Below, piece after piece: positions 46,334 through 56,660 of a stretch of DNA of 64,000 nt. A program made the translations under genes and the position numbers. Within the stretch, counting starts at the first letter, position 1. Each line of letters begins with the position of its first letter. The DNA is taken from contig CAUYUJ010000934.1 of the NCBI GenBank assembly GCA_963575745.1, positions 43,429-107,428 of the forward strand. Direction: 5' to 3'. The notes under the pieces were generated by a model. That model was given only the letters and a program-made list of their open reading frames with translations. It was not told where the DNA came from and did no database searches. This DNA comes from Prorocentrum cordatum. Taxonomy: Eukaryota > Sar > Dinophyceae > Prorocentrales > Prorocentraceae.

Positions 46334-48418
46334 TCAATGGGAATGCGCGAGGCGTGACGAGCGGGCCTTGAAGATGCTAGGGTTGTGTTTCATGATGGAC
46401 TTCGCGGCCGTCTTGAACAAGCGCTCTATGTCGGTCGTGTCGGCGATCTTGTCGAGGTCGCCGTGCCAGTCGCTGCCGTCGAACATGCCACCGATAACGG
46501 CTTGGAAGCACACGGGCGGGCACGCCGTCGGCTCGATGGGTTCCTTGAGGAACGCAATGGTCCTCTGGCGGTCTCGCTCGAGCAGCTCGGCGCCGTCCCT
46601 CGCGATGATAGCCTTCACCTCATCGAAGACCTCCTTCGCGCCAGAACGAATTGGCAAGGAGCTCTGACTGCACAGATCCTCGAGCTTCTTGGAACAACAG
46701 GTGAGCTTGTCAAGAAGCGCGATCGCGTCGGGCGAGTCGAGGCGCTTCTCCCCCACTGCGTTGTACTTCGCGACGTCAGCACTGATAGCATTGACGGTCC
46801 TCATGCGCATGATCTCTTTGTTCCAGTGCTCCCGCTTCTGGCCATGCTCGGAATTCAGGATGTTGACGAGCTTGTCGAATACAGGCAGTAACTGACCACA
46901 ACCATCACTTGCATATCCAGACTCCATTTTCAGCACGTCTTCCGAGAGCAGGCCCATGAGCTCGATGGAGCGATCGCCAATCTCTGAAGGTATCTCGTTG
47001 TCGGCGTTCGTTTCACGAAGAAACCCATGGATAGTCTCCAGCGTTGCCTGGCGCTTCTCCTGCGTTTTGAAGTCGTCCGTGGTCAGGCTGACGAGGTATG
47101 GCAAGAATTGCTGCAGCGTCAAGGCACCTTGAAATTTGGGAACGGCCTCGGCAATCTTCTCCTTCACCTTGCTGGACTCCGCAGGCAGTTTCACAGTCGA
47201 GTTCTTGGAGGCAACTTCGAAGTACGACCTCGCAGCCATGAGGAGCTCCAAGTTGGCGTTGGGGTCCACGCCCTCATGCCACATGCTGGCCATGGCTGTC
47301 TCTGCAGCCGCACCCAGGTTGGACGCAAAAGCCTCGAGCACCTGCGAGAGCGCATGCGCGGTGCCCTCCCTGGCCTTGGCCTTCAGCGACGCGATGTCGG
47401 CCAGAGCCTTGCTGGCATACTCCACCCGCTGAGTCCAACCAACAGCTTCATCAGACACCTTCGCGCAGTGCTCATCCAGCGTCGCTTTGGCCGCCGAGTG
47501 AGTAGCTTTCGTCTGGCGTATGTCCAGGATCATCGGCTTGAAGAACTCCGACTCTGAAGCCAACACCCCCATCGTGAAGCCGATGAGCCCTTGCCAACCC
47601 GTCTTGCTTGGGCCAGCGGTTGGCACGTGGTCGTGCACGAAGGCGAACTCCTTCTCGTACTTGCGGTACTCGCTGTCCCCCACCAGGTACAAGATGGCTC
47701 GGCACAATTTGACCCCAGCGTTGCAGCTCTGGCGCAGCGGCTTGCTGAGACCAGCTGGCTGCTGAAGGAGAAACCGCATGATCTCAACGACGATCACCGT
47801 GAAACCCACTGACGTCATCGCCGACCACTGTTTCAGCAACGGGCTCAGCACGTACGAACACAGGCAGCGCTCGAAATATTCAGCAGCCTGCGCAGGTAGA
47901 AGAGGTATGTCGCAACCTCGGGGGTTGAACGGGTCCCACTCTCTCGGCCCTCGCTCATCAACTGGCAAGCTGTCTTGCTCGAGGGGGTCGCCACCATGCT
48001 GGTCATCGAGATCGTAGGGGAAGAATGAGGCGCAGACACTGCGAGTCCCCAAGGTGCCCTTCAGGAGAGACTGCATCATGTCGGAGACGTGCCTGTCGGT
48101 AATCTCCCGAGCCAAGGCCGACGGAAACACCATGTTCGTGCTGACCAAGGTCTTCACCCTGTCTTGGAATACGGTCTTGTCGAGGCTGTGCAAGGAACCT
48201 CGCTGGACGAGCTTCTGTGCCAAGTCGGCTGCTTCGAGACGCTCGCTGAACTTCGTCGCCGCCTCCCTTTGCTGAGGGTCATCGCTGTTCGACCAGTCGT
48301 CCCGCAGCTTCTTCATCCGAGATCGGGCATGCGAACAGGAAACCCCATCAAGCCCAGCCCCACACACTGTGAGGTTCACGCTGTCGATACGCACCTGGAC
48401 CCAGTCTGGGAACGGCAT
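46334..48418 (-). CDS. Large single-exon protein of unknown family (694 aa)
   Basis: Uninterrupted minus-strand frame from ATG 48418 to the stop at 46334. An AG in GGATTTACAG/TGCC lies 21 bases before the ATG and could be a trans-splice or intron acceptor; the frame stays open upstream to about 48490 without another ATG. Composition is ordinary globular and largely helical (MPFPDWVQVRIDSVNLTVCG, SVGFTVIVVEIMRFLLQQPA, LLMAARSYFEVASKN). The complementary frames are broken. No motif I recognise. It is followed downstream by no coding sequence until 45767. Confidence 0.75.
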   Translation of the reverse strand: MPFPDWVQVRIDSVNLTVCGAGLDGVSCSHARSRMKKLRDDWSNSDDPQQREAATKFSERLEAADLAQKLVQRGSLHSLDKTVFQDRVKTLVSTNMVFPSALAREITDRHVSDMMQSLLKGTLGTRSVCASFFPYDLDDQHGGDPLEQDSLPVDERGPREWDPFNPRGCDIPLLPAQAAEYFERCLCSYVLSPLLKQWSAMTSVGFTVIVVEIMRFLLQQPAGLSKPLRQSCNAGVKLCRAILYLVGDSEYRKYEKEFAFVHDHVPTAGPSKTGWQGLIGFTMGVLASESEFFKPMILDIRQTKATHSAAKATLDEHCAKVSDEAVGWTQRVEYASKALADIASLKAKAREGTAHALSQVLEAFASNLGAAAETAMASMWHEGVDPNANLELLMAARSYFEVASKNSTVKLPAESSKVKEKIAEAVPKFQGALTLQQFLPYLVSLTTDDFKTQEKRQATLETIHGFLRETNADNEIPSEIGDRSIELMGLLSEDVLKMESGYASDGCGQLLPVFDKLVNILNSEHGQKREHWNKEIMRMRTVNAISADVAKYNAVGEKRLDSPDAIALLDKLTCCSKKLEDLCSQSSLPIRSGAKEVFDEVKAIIARDGAELLERDRQRTIAFLKEPIEPTACPPVCFQAVIGGMFDGSDWHGDLDKIADTTDIERLFKTAAKSIMKHNPSIFKARSSRLAHSH

Positions 48419-48489
48419 CTGGTCCTTCCTGGCACTGTAAATCCTACCAGCCCTCTGGGCGCCGATGGTTTCGGGAGTTTCCTCTTCCA

Positions 48490-48985
48490 CCCACCCTTCT
48501 TCCCCTTAGGGGAGGGGTTTACCCCTCCCCCTACCCCCCCAATGGACCTGGCTGGACAGGGGGTGTCGCGAGTCTTCGGAGCGTCGGAAACGGCCTCGGC
48601 GAGGAAGCCAAACTCATTGGTTTATCCTGGTGTTGGCACCGTTTTGGCCGCCTGGGGGGGGACCCTAAGTAAAGCCCCCCCTCTTGTTTGGTCGATCTCC
48701 TCCAAGATGGCCCCAAGAAGCGCCCATGAGGCCTCAAGAGGTCCCAAGATGGCCCCATGATGGCCCCACGAGGCACCCAAGAGGCACCCAGGAGGCCCCC
48801 AAGAGACCCCCAAGGGGCCCCAAGATACCCCCTAGAGGCACCCAAGATGCTCCAAGAGGCCTCGCGGCGAGAATGACACATTATTGATTTTACGAAGGTG
48901 TTAGTCACATGTTGGCTTCTTGGGGGGGCACTGATTAAGATGACTCCAGAGCGCCTGGGGGGGGGCCAATGTCCTCCAAGATGGC
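48490..48985. repeat. CCAAGAnGGCC segment between ORFs
   Basis: A small inverted repeat TTCCCCTTAGGGGAGGGG, followed by array sequence at about 48700-48870. No exon. Confidence 0.55.
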
Positions 48986-49536
48986 TCAAACCATCCCACC
49001 AAGATGTCTCATAATGGCTTCCGCTGCGTGCTGCCCACTTCCCTGATCGAAGCCATTCCTCTGGGCATCGTTGCTGGATGTGCTGGTGGTGACCCGCGAA
49101 GCGTCAACAATTGACCGCTTATCATCGACGTCCGCGTCCTCGTCGTCCTCGTCCTCATTGGCGCACGGCTTCACGGTGGGGATCCAATATTGACGCCGAC
49201 CTTGTGTCCAGAAAAACCCTGGCAAATCAGTCTCCTCGACGGGCTCCCGCCGTCCATCATCATCGTCTACAGCCATCGCGTTCCCCTCGCCGACGTCGCC
49301 GTTGTCGCCCGCAGCATCGGTCAGCTCGGCGGCGCCCTGCTGCTTCTTCTGCTGCTCCTCTGCCTGCCTCTCCGCCTCTTTGATGTTCTGGATGCCTTGG
49401 CGAACCTCGTCGTAGCCGACGCCGCCGAGCCTGAGCTTCTTGTACTCTGGCATCTCCCCGAGCCCGTGAGAGATGAGGAAATCGAAATAGTTCCCAGTCT
49501 GGTCCTCTCTCAGCTGATATTCCCCTGTGTGCGTGG
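48986..49536 (-). CDS. Acidic protein or exon of unknown family
   Basis: Minus-strand frame after an acceptor CCCTCTGCAG at 49537, ending in TGA at 48988-48986. It reads YQLREDQTGNYFDFLISHGL, GEMPEYKKLRLGGVGYDEVR, then a Glu/Gln/Lys coiled-coil-like stretch and Asp/Glu-rich segments. No ATG near the acceptor, so it is probably a 3' exon. The upstream exon was not found with certainty; the ORF at 50155-50895 is a candidate but no phase-matching donor was clear. Confidence 0.5.
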
Positions 49537-49549
49537 CTGCAGAGGGGGC

Positions 49550-50082
49550 GTGCGGTGACCGATATTCGGGGCATGCTTGGCTTCGGGCCATCGTGGGGCC
49601 GCAATCGGACCCCCCTGGGGCAACGGGCTGGCCTCGGAAGTCCCCGACACGGCCCTAAGATAGCCCAATGGCGGCCCAGGCGGGCCCCCCAAAAGGCCTT
49701 CAACGTTTCCCTGTCGCGATTTCCAAACGACGTCTCGTTTTTTTGTCAAATTTGGAAGTGCCCTTGGAACACGTTGGCCCACTGGAGCTCGCCCCGTGGC
49801 CGCTGGCGGGGCCCCGACCCCAGAGGGCCCCACAAGTGCGTTCGAACGCGGATTCCAGCAGGCCCAATATCAGTCTCAAGGGGGCCCCAGCGCGGCCCCA
49901 AGCTGGCTCCACGATCGGTCGCCCGATGGACCCTGGAATGGGCCCCCACAGCGCGGGTTCCAAAAACACCCCAGCCCCAGCGCGGCTCCCTCTGGGCACC
50001 ACGATGGCTGCACGGGCCCCAGCGCAACCCTAAGAGGGCCCCACAATGCGGCCCTGCCCCCACCCGCGCGCAAACCAGAATT
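49550..50082. other. No gene; GGCCCCA-rich DNA
   Basis: Repetitive GGGGCCCCAGCGCGGCCCC-like sequence with frames open on both strands. Nothing assignable. Confidence 0.4.
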
Positions 50083-50156
50083 TTGAAGTCAAAGTTCTGG
50101 TTTGGGGCGGCGGCCGCCCCCAAACCAGAACTTTGACCTCAAAGTTCTGGTTTGTT
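50083..50156. terminator. Long nested palindrome directly after a stop codon
   Basis: CAAAGTTCTGGTTTGGGG and CCCCAAACCAGAACTTTG form a perfect 18-bp stem around CGGCGGCCGC. Outside it ACCAGAATTTTGAAGT and ACCTCAAAGTTCTGGT extend the fold. On the minus strand it begins within a few bases of the TAA of the ORF at 50155-50895. It could act in 3'-end formation, or be a small foldback element. Confidence 0.5.
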
Positions 50157-50895
50157 ATTGCAACGTCAGTCTAGCACGTCGGTTGGCCACCCACCTCTGC
50201 TTGAACTCCTCCCAGCACGCGCTCTCCTCCAGGCCGTGCTCGTAGAGGACCCCGATCCCTGACAGGCAAGGCTCATCGTTGACAAGCACGCCCTTGAAGT
50301 ACGACTTGAGGTGGTCGGGGTGGCGGAGATCCTGGATCGGCCTGCCCGTCTCCTTAGGTTCCCTGCCATCGGAAACGTGCTTCTTGTATTCGTCCACGGT
50401 GAGGCCCCTCTTGCGCAAGGTCGTGCGGCAGAAGGCCTTTGCCCCCTGAGTCACATTCGCAGCGAAGAACGGTTTGATGGCACCTGTGGGGAGTTCTCTG
50501 GACTTCTCAAGCATTGCAACTGCATTGGAAAACGACTCGTCGAACTGCTTCTCAGAGTTGGCTTTCGTGAGGACCTCCATCACCGAACCCTCATGCCCAA
50601 ATGAATCCAATGCAGTCGTTGCACACCTCTCGCACGATGGTCCGATGGCTGTGTAGGTTGGTTCGCCTTTCTTCGCGACGACCTCGTATGCGCCCCATGC
50701 CCCATCAGCAACATATTTTCTAGCGCACGACTTCCTCATGCAAACGAGCTGCCCCTGGCATTTCTTCTCCTTGTGGGTGAAAGACATGAGGCGGAACCGA
50801 CTGGTGAGCCTGCCAGGCACTCTCTTGCTCCTGGCGCAGTCCTTCTCTGGGGTGTCCGCCGCGCCGCCGACGCGCGACGACGAGGGCGCCGTCAT
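50155..50895 (-). CDS. Complete 246-aa protein with Cys-rich segment, unknown family
   Basis: ATG at 50895-50893; an in-frame TAG stands two codons upstream, so this start is firm. AGACTTAG/CTCATG supplies a trans-splice acceptor three bases before the ATG. Residues 46-91 contain C46, C52, C57, C88 and C91 (CERC), a possible zinc site. The rest is charged and probably helical (GLTVDEYKKHVSDGREPKET, EEFKQRWVANRRARLTLQ). No family recognised. Confidence 0.7.
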   Translation of the reverse strand: MTAPSSSRVGGAADTPEKDCARSKRVPGRLTSRFRLMSFTHKEKKCQGQLVCMRKSCARKYVADGAWGAYEVVAKKGEPTYTAIGPSCERCATTALDSFGHEGSVMEVLTKANSEKQFDESFSNAVAMLEKSRELPTGAIKPFFAANVTQGAKAFCRTTLRKRGLTVDEYKKHVSDGREPKETGRPIQDLRHPDHLKSYFKGVLVNDEPCLSGIGVLYEHGLEESACWEEFKQRWVANRRARLTLQ

Positions 50896-51064
50896 GAGCT
50901 AAGTCTGGCGACCCGCACCTGCAGAGGAACCTCCAGTCCTGGACCCCACTGATGACGGTGGAGGCCACATTCTCGGTTGCTTCCCCACGGTCGCAACTTT
51001 CGCCTTACGGTCTGACATGAAACTCGGCAACTCGGCGCGGCCAACTGGCCCTGAGGGCACTGAG

Positions 51065-51410
51065 AGTGCAGGTCTGACAATTCAGTAAAAAAAATAAGCC
51101 CCCGTGCTTGGGCCAAGGGCTACCAGACACGGCCCAACTCGCTCAACCATTGCTGAAGGCCAACGGCTCCTGAGACTCCCTATTCAGGGAAAGCACAGCG
51201 CCCACGCAACTCACTGTTCAGGGACCTCGCTGCTCAGGCAACTCACTGCTCAAGGAACTCACTGTTCAGGGACACGCAAACTTCACTGTTCAGGGTCCTC
51301 ACGGGTCAGGGAAATCACTGTTCAGGGTCCTCACTTCACTGTTCAGGGCCCGCACTGTTCAGGGCCCTCGCTGTGCAGGGAACTCACTGGCCGAATAACT
51401 CACTCGCCAA
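51065..51410. repeat. CACTGTTCAGGG minisatellite
   Basis: From about 51205 onward CACTGTTCAGGG and CTCACTGCTCAGG variants recur at 15-25-bp intervals. Confidence 0.75.
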
Positions 51411-52370
51411 GTCCCGACACGTGCCATCCTGCGCCTCCTGATGCTTACCTTCTGTGACCGCTACGCGCGGGATGCTGATAAGTACTAAATGTGTTGAGCT
51501 GCTGTACCCGCTGTTGTCTGCGTTGTCTTTGCCTTTTGTGTTGCGATGCTTTGTTGGATATGTTAGAAGCTGCCTGTTATGATTGGGCATGGCTGTTAAG
51601 GCATCTGGAACACATGCTATTGTAATATACTGGTCCCCTTGGTTGGATGCGAGACGCCTCGCGAGCTATGCGATGCCTATGATACCGCGTGCTATGCTGA
51701 CGTACGTTGTGTTTCTATGTTGTGAACCGCTCCGACCTGACATGCATTGTAATGCTGTGCTACATCCACAGCTGGTGATGCGCACTTGACCCTTATGCTA
51801 TGCTATGCGATGCCATTCTTGGCGTGCTACGCGCTGCCGTGCGGAACCGAGGCCCAACGGGGAAGCTGACGGAGGGAGGTGGGGGTGAGGATCAAGGTGA
51901 AATAGCGAGCGGCGAAGCGAAGACCTCATCACGGACAAACTGACAGGGGCATCGATGGTCTCGCACCTCCAGTGCTGAGCGAATGGCAAAGCTCATGCTC
52001 ACGCATCTTCCCTCCATGTCATCCGCATCCTTCCATTCTAAGTCCTCCCCATCCTCCTCGCATCCTTCTCCTCCCCATCCTCCACCTCCTCCCCGCCGTA
52101 GTCCCGCATCTATCCAACCCCTGCTGGTAGCCACCTCGCGGTGGCGGCGCTCTCTTGCACGTGTTTCCTGGAGCCCCAGAACCAGAATCCTAAGACCGCA
52201 CCTGCGGACGAAATCAAACCAAGCATGCAGCTGGCCAGCTGGCCTCGCCCAAGCTGGCGAACGTGCGAGCACAGCTGGCCACGAAGCGAAACTGCGAGCA
52301 AGTTGCAGGGTTGCTCCATGCTCCCTGGGGCCTCAGAGGGGCCTTCTTGGTGCCGACCTAGGACTATCAG
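51411..52370. other. No gene seen
   Basis: Includes GCTATGC/GATGCC-rich DNA at 51640-51830 and a TCC-containing stretch near 52040-52100. No exon. Confidence 0.4.
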
Positions 52371-53138
52371 CTAGTCGGAGTCGGAGTCCACGGCATCGCC
52401 CTTAGACTCGTAGTCAGCGGGCGGCGCCACGACCGCGTTGGGGACAGCAGTACTTCCCGAAGAGGACGACGACGAAGACCAGCCCGAGTCGACCAGCGCG
52501 GCCATGCCTCCACCGTCAGGAGCAGCGACAAGGTTGTCAGCCCCGTCGTGCGGGATGACGTCTGGCAGCGTGATGATGTCGGGCGTGCAGTCCACGAGCC
52601 TCTGGCAACGAATGGTGAAACACTTCTTCACCTGGATCACGGGCTGCTCGATGGACACGTTGTCGGAATGACAGATGTACTTGCGTGCGAACTGCTTCTT
52701 GAGCTTCTTCTCCTCCTTGGACTCCCAGGCCTTCAGATCCATCATGCGAGGGCTGCTGGTCTGCTTGTAGCTGATCGTCATCACGTTCGGGAGGACGAAT
52801 TTCCCCGACGTCTTCAGAGATTCCTCAATCTCCTTCGAGAGCCACTTGATCACGCTCAGCGCCTTGCCCTGCGAGATGTGCACGTCCTGCGCGAGCTTCT
52901 TGTGGAGCTCCATGCGCGCGAAGGCCAGCGGCGCAACGGCGGCTGGTGACCCTGAGCTGGCGCCTGGTGACCCCGCTGCTGGGCTGTCGTCGGTCACCGA
53001 GGCCGCTGCGCTGGACCTGGCGGGGGTCGCCATCGCTGGGGCGTCAGCGGCGTCGACATCAGGCGCTGCCACCGCTGAGTCACTCTGCTCGTCGCCTGGC
53101 CGCGGTCCCAGAACGTCTGCATGACCTGCTGCTGCCAT
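52371..53138 (-). CDS. 255-aa protein with an HU-like segment
   Basis: ATG at 53138-53136, preceded by CACGCTAG/CAGCG, a possible trans-splice acceptor. Residues 1-75 are Ala/Ser/Pro-rich and disordered. Residues about 76-135 read MELHKKLAQDVHISQGKALS, VIKWLSKEIEESLKTSGKFV, LPNVMTISYKQTSSPRMMD. This follows the HU/IHF plan: two helices with 'ia...i...a......l...i...L..gg.v.lp..' and then the strand where HU has a DNA-binding arm. The following Lys-rich segment and two Cys (C173, C178) are extra. The C-terminus is Asp/Ser-rich (ending DAVDSDSD). Dinoflagellates package DNA with bacterial-type HU-like proteins, so the match is sensible, but it is weak and by eye. Confidence 0.6.
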   Translation of the reverse strand: MAAAGHADVLGPRPGDEQSDSAVAAPDVDAADAPAMATPARSSAAASVTDDSPAAGSPGASSGSPAAVAPLAFARMELHKKLAQDVHISQGKALSVIKWLSKEIEESLKTSGKFVLPNVMTISYKQTSSPRMMDLKAWESKEEKKLKKQFARKYICHSDNVSIEQPVIQVKKCFTIRCQRLVDCTPDIITLPDVIPHDGADNLVAAPDGGGMAALVDSGWSSSSSSSGSTAVPNAVVAPPADYESKGDAVDSDSD

Positions 53139-54794
53139 CGCTGCTAGCGTGTTCTGGTCGGAGGGGTGGCCAGGGCCAGGGCCTGGTGGGGCCTGGACTC
53201 GAAGATACCAGCCCTTGCGGCCAAAACAGCTATACAAATACGGCGTTACAGTCGAAGCCCGTCGTTATGTATTGTGTGTTTTTTTGTTGTCGGTTGTCGT
53301 CGTCGTTGCTAATCGGCCGTTGGACCCGTTATCGATCGCCATCGTTCGTCGCGGCGGGCCGCGGCTCGCAACCTCTAGTTCTGCCAAGAGACCCGAGCCC
53401 ACATAAGGAGACCCCAAGAGAAGGCACATCCCTGCGCCCTTTACCGACGCATGGGTGTTTGATCGATGGACGTTTCATGTTGAACGCAGGCGTTTGCACG
53501 CAGAACATTGGCTCGGCCACAACGCCCCAGACCATTCCAAAATCCGCCGATCCCCTTTTTCATGGGACACCTCGGCACGTGACGCCGTCTGTTGTGGACA
53601 CGCTTATGTCAGAGCGGCCTAAGCTTGCGCCGTTGTAGAGTGCGCCACATAGATTGCACGTTGCTGTATAATGCCTTGCATAGCTAACGCCAAGTAGGCG
53701 CCACCGCATGTCTAACTTGCACCACAAAGCACGCACCACACCGAGCGCATTGCAACATTGCAAGCAGCACCCGCAGTCGTGACCCCCAACGTTGCACCCG
53801 ACGTTGTCGTCATTACGACAACGACGACAACGCCAGACGAACAGTGAACGTGTTCGAACATAGTCGTGGTTGCCGTCGTGCTGTCCTGCCATCGGCGTAA
53901 GCATGCCCTGACCATGCATATATGATCAACGCTTCGCGCGTCCCCGTCACCCATCTAGAGATTTCCCTATGAGAAGTGTTTGGAACAGAGGGTGTGTAAT
54001 GGGAGCATGCAGCGCACGCCATGCAGCGCAACGCAGAAGGCACTGAGAGAGCCCTAAGTGAGTGCCCAAGGTTACCACAGGGGGGGGGGCCCCGGCAGGC
54101 CCAATGGGGGTCCCAAGAAGGCCCTGGGAGGCGCACAAGATCAGCCCAAGAGCCCATTCAGGGACGGCGTCAGGAGCACCGCGAGGCAACGCGGCAGAGA
54201 AATCCCGACGCGTCGCGCACCCTCAACCGCCACTCCCCATAGGAGATGCCAAGGCGGGCTGCCTTGACCAAGGGCGGGTGGCAACACGCTTTGTGACAAC
54301 ATGTAGCCGTGCACCCTAAGACGCCCAAGGACCCAGCAGACCGAGGGCGCAGAAAACGCGTAGTAGCCCAATATGGAGGCTTAGGGGTGCCCATTCGGAT
54401 CCCAAGGGCTGAAACAGCGACGATGAATCGCCGAAGAAGTGACCATCGATCATTTGCACAGAACAACGCGCGGTGAAACCAACCGAGCTTGATCGCAACT
54501 TGCCTCCAAGGGCTCGGCCGTGGGCCGTGGGCGTCCTCACGCCCAAGACCGCATCATGACTGACGAAGGGCGCCCTCGCGCCCGAGCCTTGCGAATCACA
54601 CGACATCAAACTGGAAGCGTGACATATGGCTCAAGGTTGCAGGGCATGGGGCCGCGCGACGTGGGCGACCATCCCTCCCCCTCGTCACCCCCCTGGAATC
54701 AAGACAATCCCTACATCCTACTTCCCTTCACCATGTTACTCCTCCTACGTTCTTCCTCCTTCCTTCCCCTGCAACGCAAATATTGGAAGCGCAC
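53139..54794. other. No gene; array stretch near 54050-54380
   Basis: Intergenic or intronic DNA between minus-strand ORFs. GTTGCA/CATTGCAACATTGCAA-like short repeats near 53650-53780 and a brief CCAAGAnGG stretch. No exon supported. Confidence 0.4.
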
Positions 54795-55736
54795 CTACTT
54801 CTTGCTCCCATACAATTGCGTAGCAGCTGACTCCTCAGCTCCACGCATATCGCGACGGAGCTCACACCTTCCCTCGACGCGATGCCCACGCGTCGCAAAC
54901 GGGTCGAGGCTGTCCAGTGGCTCGGCATTGCTGGCAGCTGCGGCCGCGGCGGCACTGCTGCACCTGGGCGATGCTGCTGCCCCTGGGGAGGCAGCAGTCG
55001 CACCGAAAAACTCTGAGTTACCTCCTTGCTTCGGAGGCGCAGCTCCGTCGCGTGAGTTCCTCTTCGCTGGCATGGGCTCGCCATCGACAGGTGGCGGCCT
55101 CTTGGCGCTGGCGCGCGCCTGTGACTGAGACACGCTAAAAGGTGGAGGACTGACCTCCGCAGCAGAAGCGGCCCTGGGGCTCGGAGGGCTGGAACCTGAA
55201 ATGTCAATCAACTCGCGCCGAGAAGGTTTCGAAAGCTTCGCAAGCCAACCACTGGGGGGTGTTACCTTCTCGGGCGCTGCGCTGGCACCGCCCGCGGGAG
55301 CCGCCTCGGACACATGCCCGCGGGCTCCGAGAGAAGCCGCTTCAGCTAAATCTGCGATGGTGGAGGCAGGGCCCTCCGCCCCAACCTCCCCAGGACAGCC
55401 ACTGAGGCTGACACCTACTTTCAACTGGCTCATCACGGGCTTGTTTTTTTCATCTTTGGGGGGGCTCGGACTCTGAGACTGGGTGGCCTGGGCGGCGCTG
55501 CCAGCGCCGTCTTCGCGCTTCTCTTGTGCACACTCCGAAAGGTCATCCCCTGGTTCACGCATCATGCGGCGCACATGTGCTTGGAACTCATCTGCTGGCA
55601 CCTCTCGCGTTCCAGCGATGTGAATACTAACAGGAACGTTAATCGTGGCCGTGCGGAACCACGTCTGCGGCATCTCTGGCAAACGCAGGTCAATATGAAT
55701 GTGCCCCGCGACCTCATGCGGCTGAAGAGCCACCAT
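54795..55736 (-). CDS. Pro/Ala/Ser-rich 313-aa protein, unknown family
   Basis: ATG at 55736-55734. The N-terminal 60 residues look globular (MVALQPHEVAGHIHIDLRLP, WFRTATINVPVSIHIAG). The remainder is low-complexity Ala, Ser and Pro with short conserved-looking basic patches. The frame is open for about 47 codons further upstream without an ATG, so it may be a 3' exon. No family recognised. Confidence 0.5.
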   Translation of the reverse strand: MVALQPHEVAGHIHIDLRLPEMPQTWFRTATINVPVSIHIAGTREVPADEFQAHVRRMMREPGDDLSECAQEKREDGAGSAAQATQSQSPSPPKDEKNKPVMSQLKVGVSLSGCPGEVGAEGPASTIADLAEAASLGARGHVSEAAPAGGASAAPEKVTPPSGWLAKLSKPSRRELIDISGSSPPSPRAASAAEVSPPPFSVSQSQARASAKRPPPVDGEPMPAKRNSRDGAAPPKQGGNSEFFGATAASPGAAASPRCSSAAAAAAASNAEPLDSLDPFATRGHRVEGRCELRRDMRGAEESAATQLYGSKK

Positions 55737-56335
55737 CCGTGCGACAAAGTCGCAGAAAAAAAGCCTGAACTGCAATATTGCTTGACAAACGCGGCTGCGG
55801 CTGCGGCAAGAGCAGCTGGCGACGATGTTATTGGGGGTATCCGTGGACAATGCTGAAATGCAGCCGTGTACTTCCACGCGTGCAATTCACCAGAGACGAA
55901 ACGCTACCACCGAGCATGCAGAGACAGCCCAGACGCCCAATGCCCCCCGATATCCCCACGCACCTAGAGCCCCCAGACACCCCCAGACGCAAAACGCCCC
56001 AGACACCCGAGACGCGGCCCAACGGGCCCCCCGACACTCAGAAACGCTTCAAAGTACAGACACCCAACACGCCAGAAACCCGAAGACGCCTCAGTGTCAC
56101 AATTTTCGTCCGCGAACCAACTCGTCGAACAACACGAAGGAGGTATAAGGCACATGGAGCGACTTGGCTGAATAATGTTCATGCCCAGAACGTTGCCACA
56201 CATGTGTCCCAAAAGACCCACGGGTGCAAAACCACCGTTGCGTTCCGTGTTCGGGCACGGAACCACAGCCCATCAACGATGAGAGCCATGCCGGCTGGCA
56301 TCGCGGTCTGGGACAGAAGCTAATGCCAACAGTTC
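55737..56335. other. No gene; AGACnCCC-rich stretch
   Basis: About 55915-56095 repeats CCAGACACCC, CCCAGACGC and GACACCC. Nothing coding recognised. Confidence 0.45.
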
Positions 56336-56339
56336 AGAG

Positions 56340-56660
56340 CTACATATTGGGGCTGCAGCAGGGGCAAGGGATGGGGCTGGGGCAGGGGCTAGGGCCAGGG
56401 ATAACGCTGAGGCGAAGGCGAAGGCTACGGCAAAGGCTAGGGAGAGCTCGGGCCACGGCTCGGGCGAATGAAAAGTTAAGGCGGGGGCGAGGGCTAAGGT
56501 TAGATCCATCGGGTAAGGCTCGGACCAGGGCGAAGACTAAGACTCTGGCTAGGGCTGGGGTTCTGGCTAATTCGAGGGCCAGGGCTGAGGCTAGGGCTAA
56601 GGCCAAGGCCAGGGACAGGGCTGAGGCTAGGGTTAGCTCTAGGGGCTACAGCTAAGGCGG
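56340..56660. repeat. Degenerate GGGCTA hexamer array
   Basis: Roughly 320 bp with a loose 6-bp period of GGGCTA, GGGCCA, AAGGCT and GGGTTA-like units, resembling strongly mutated telomere-type repeats. Confidence 0.6.
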
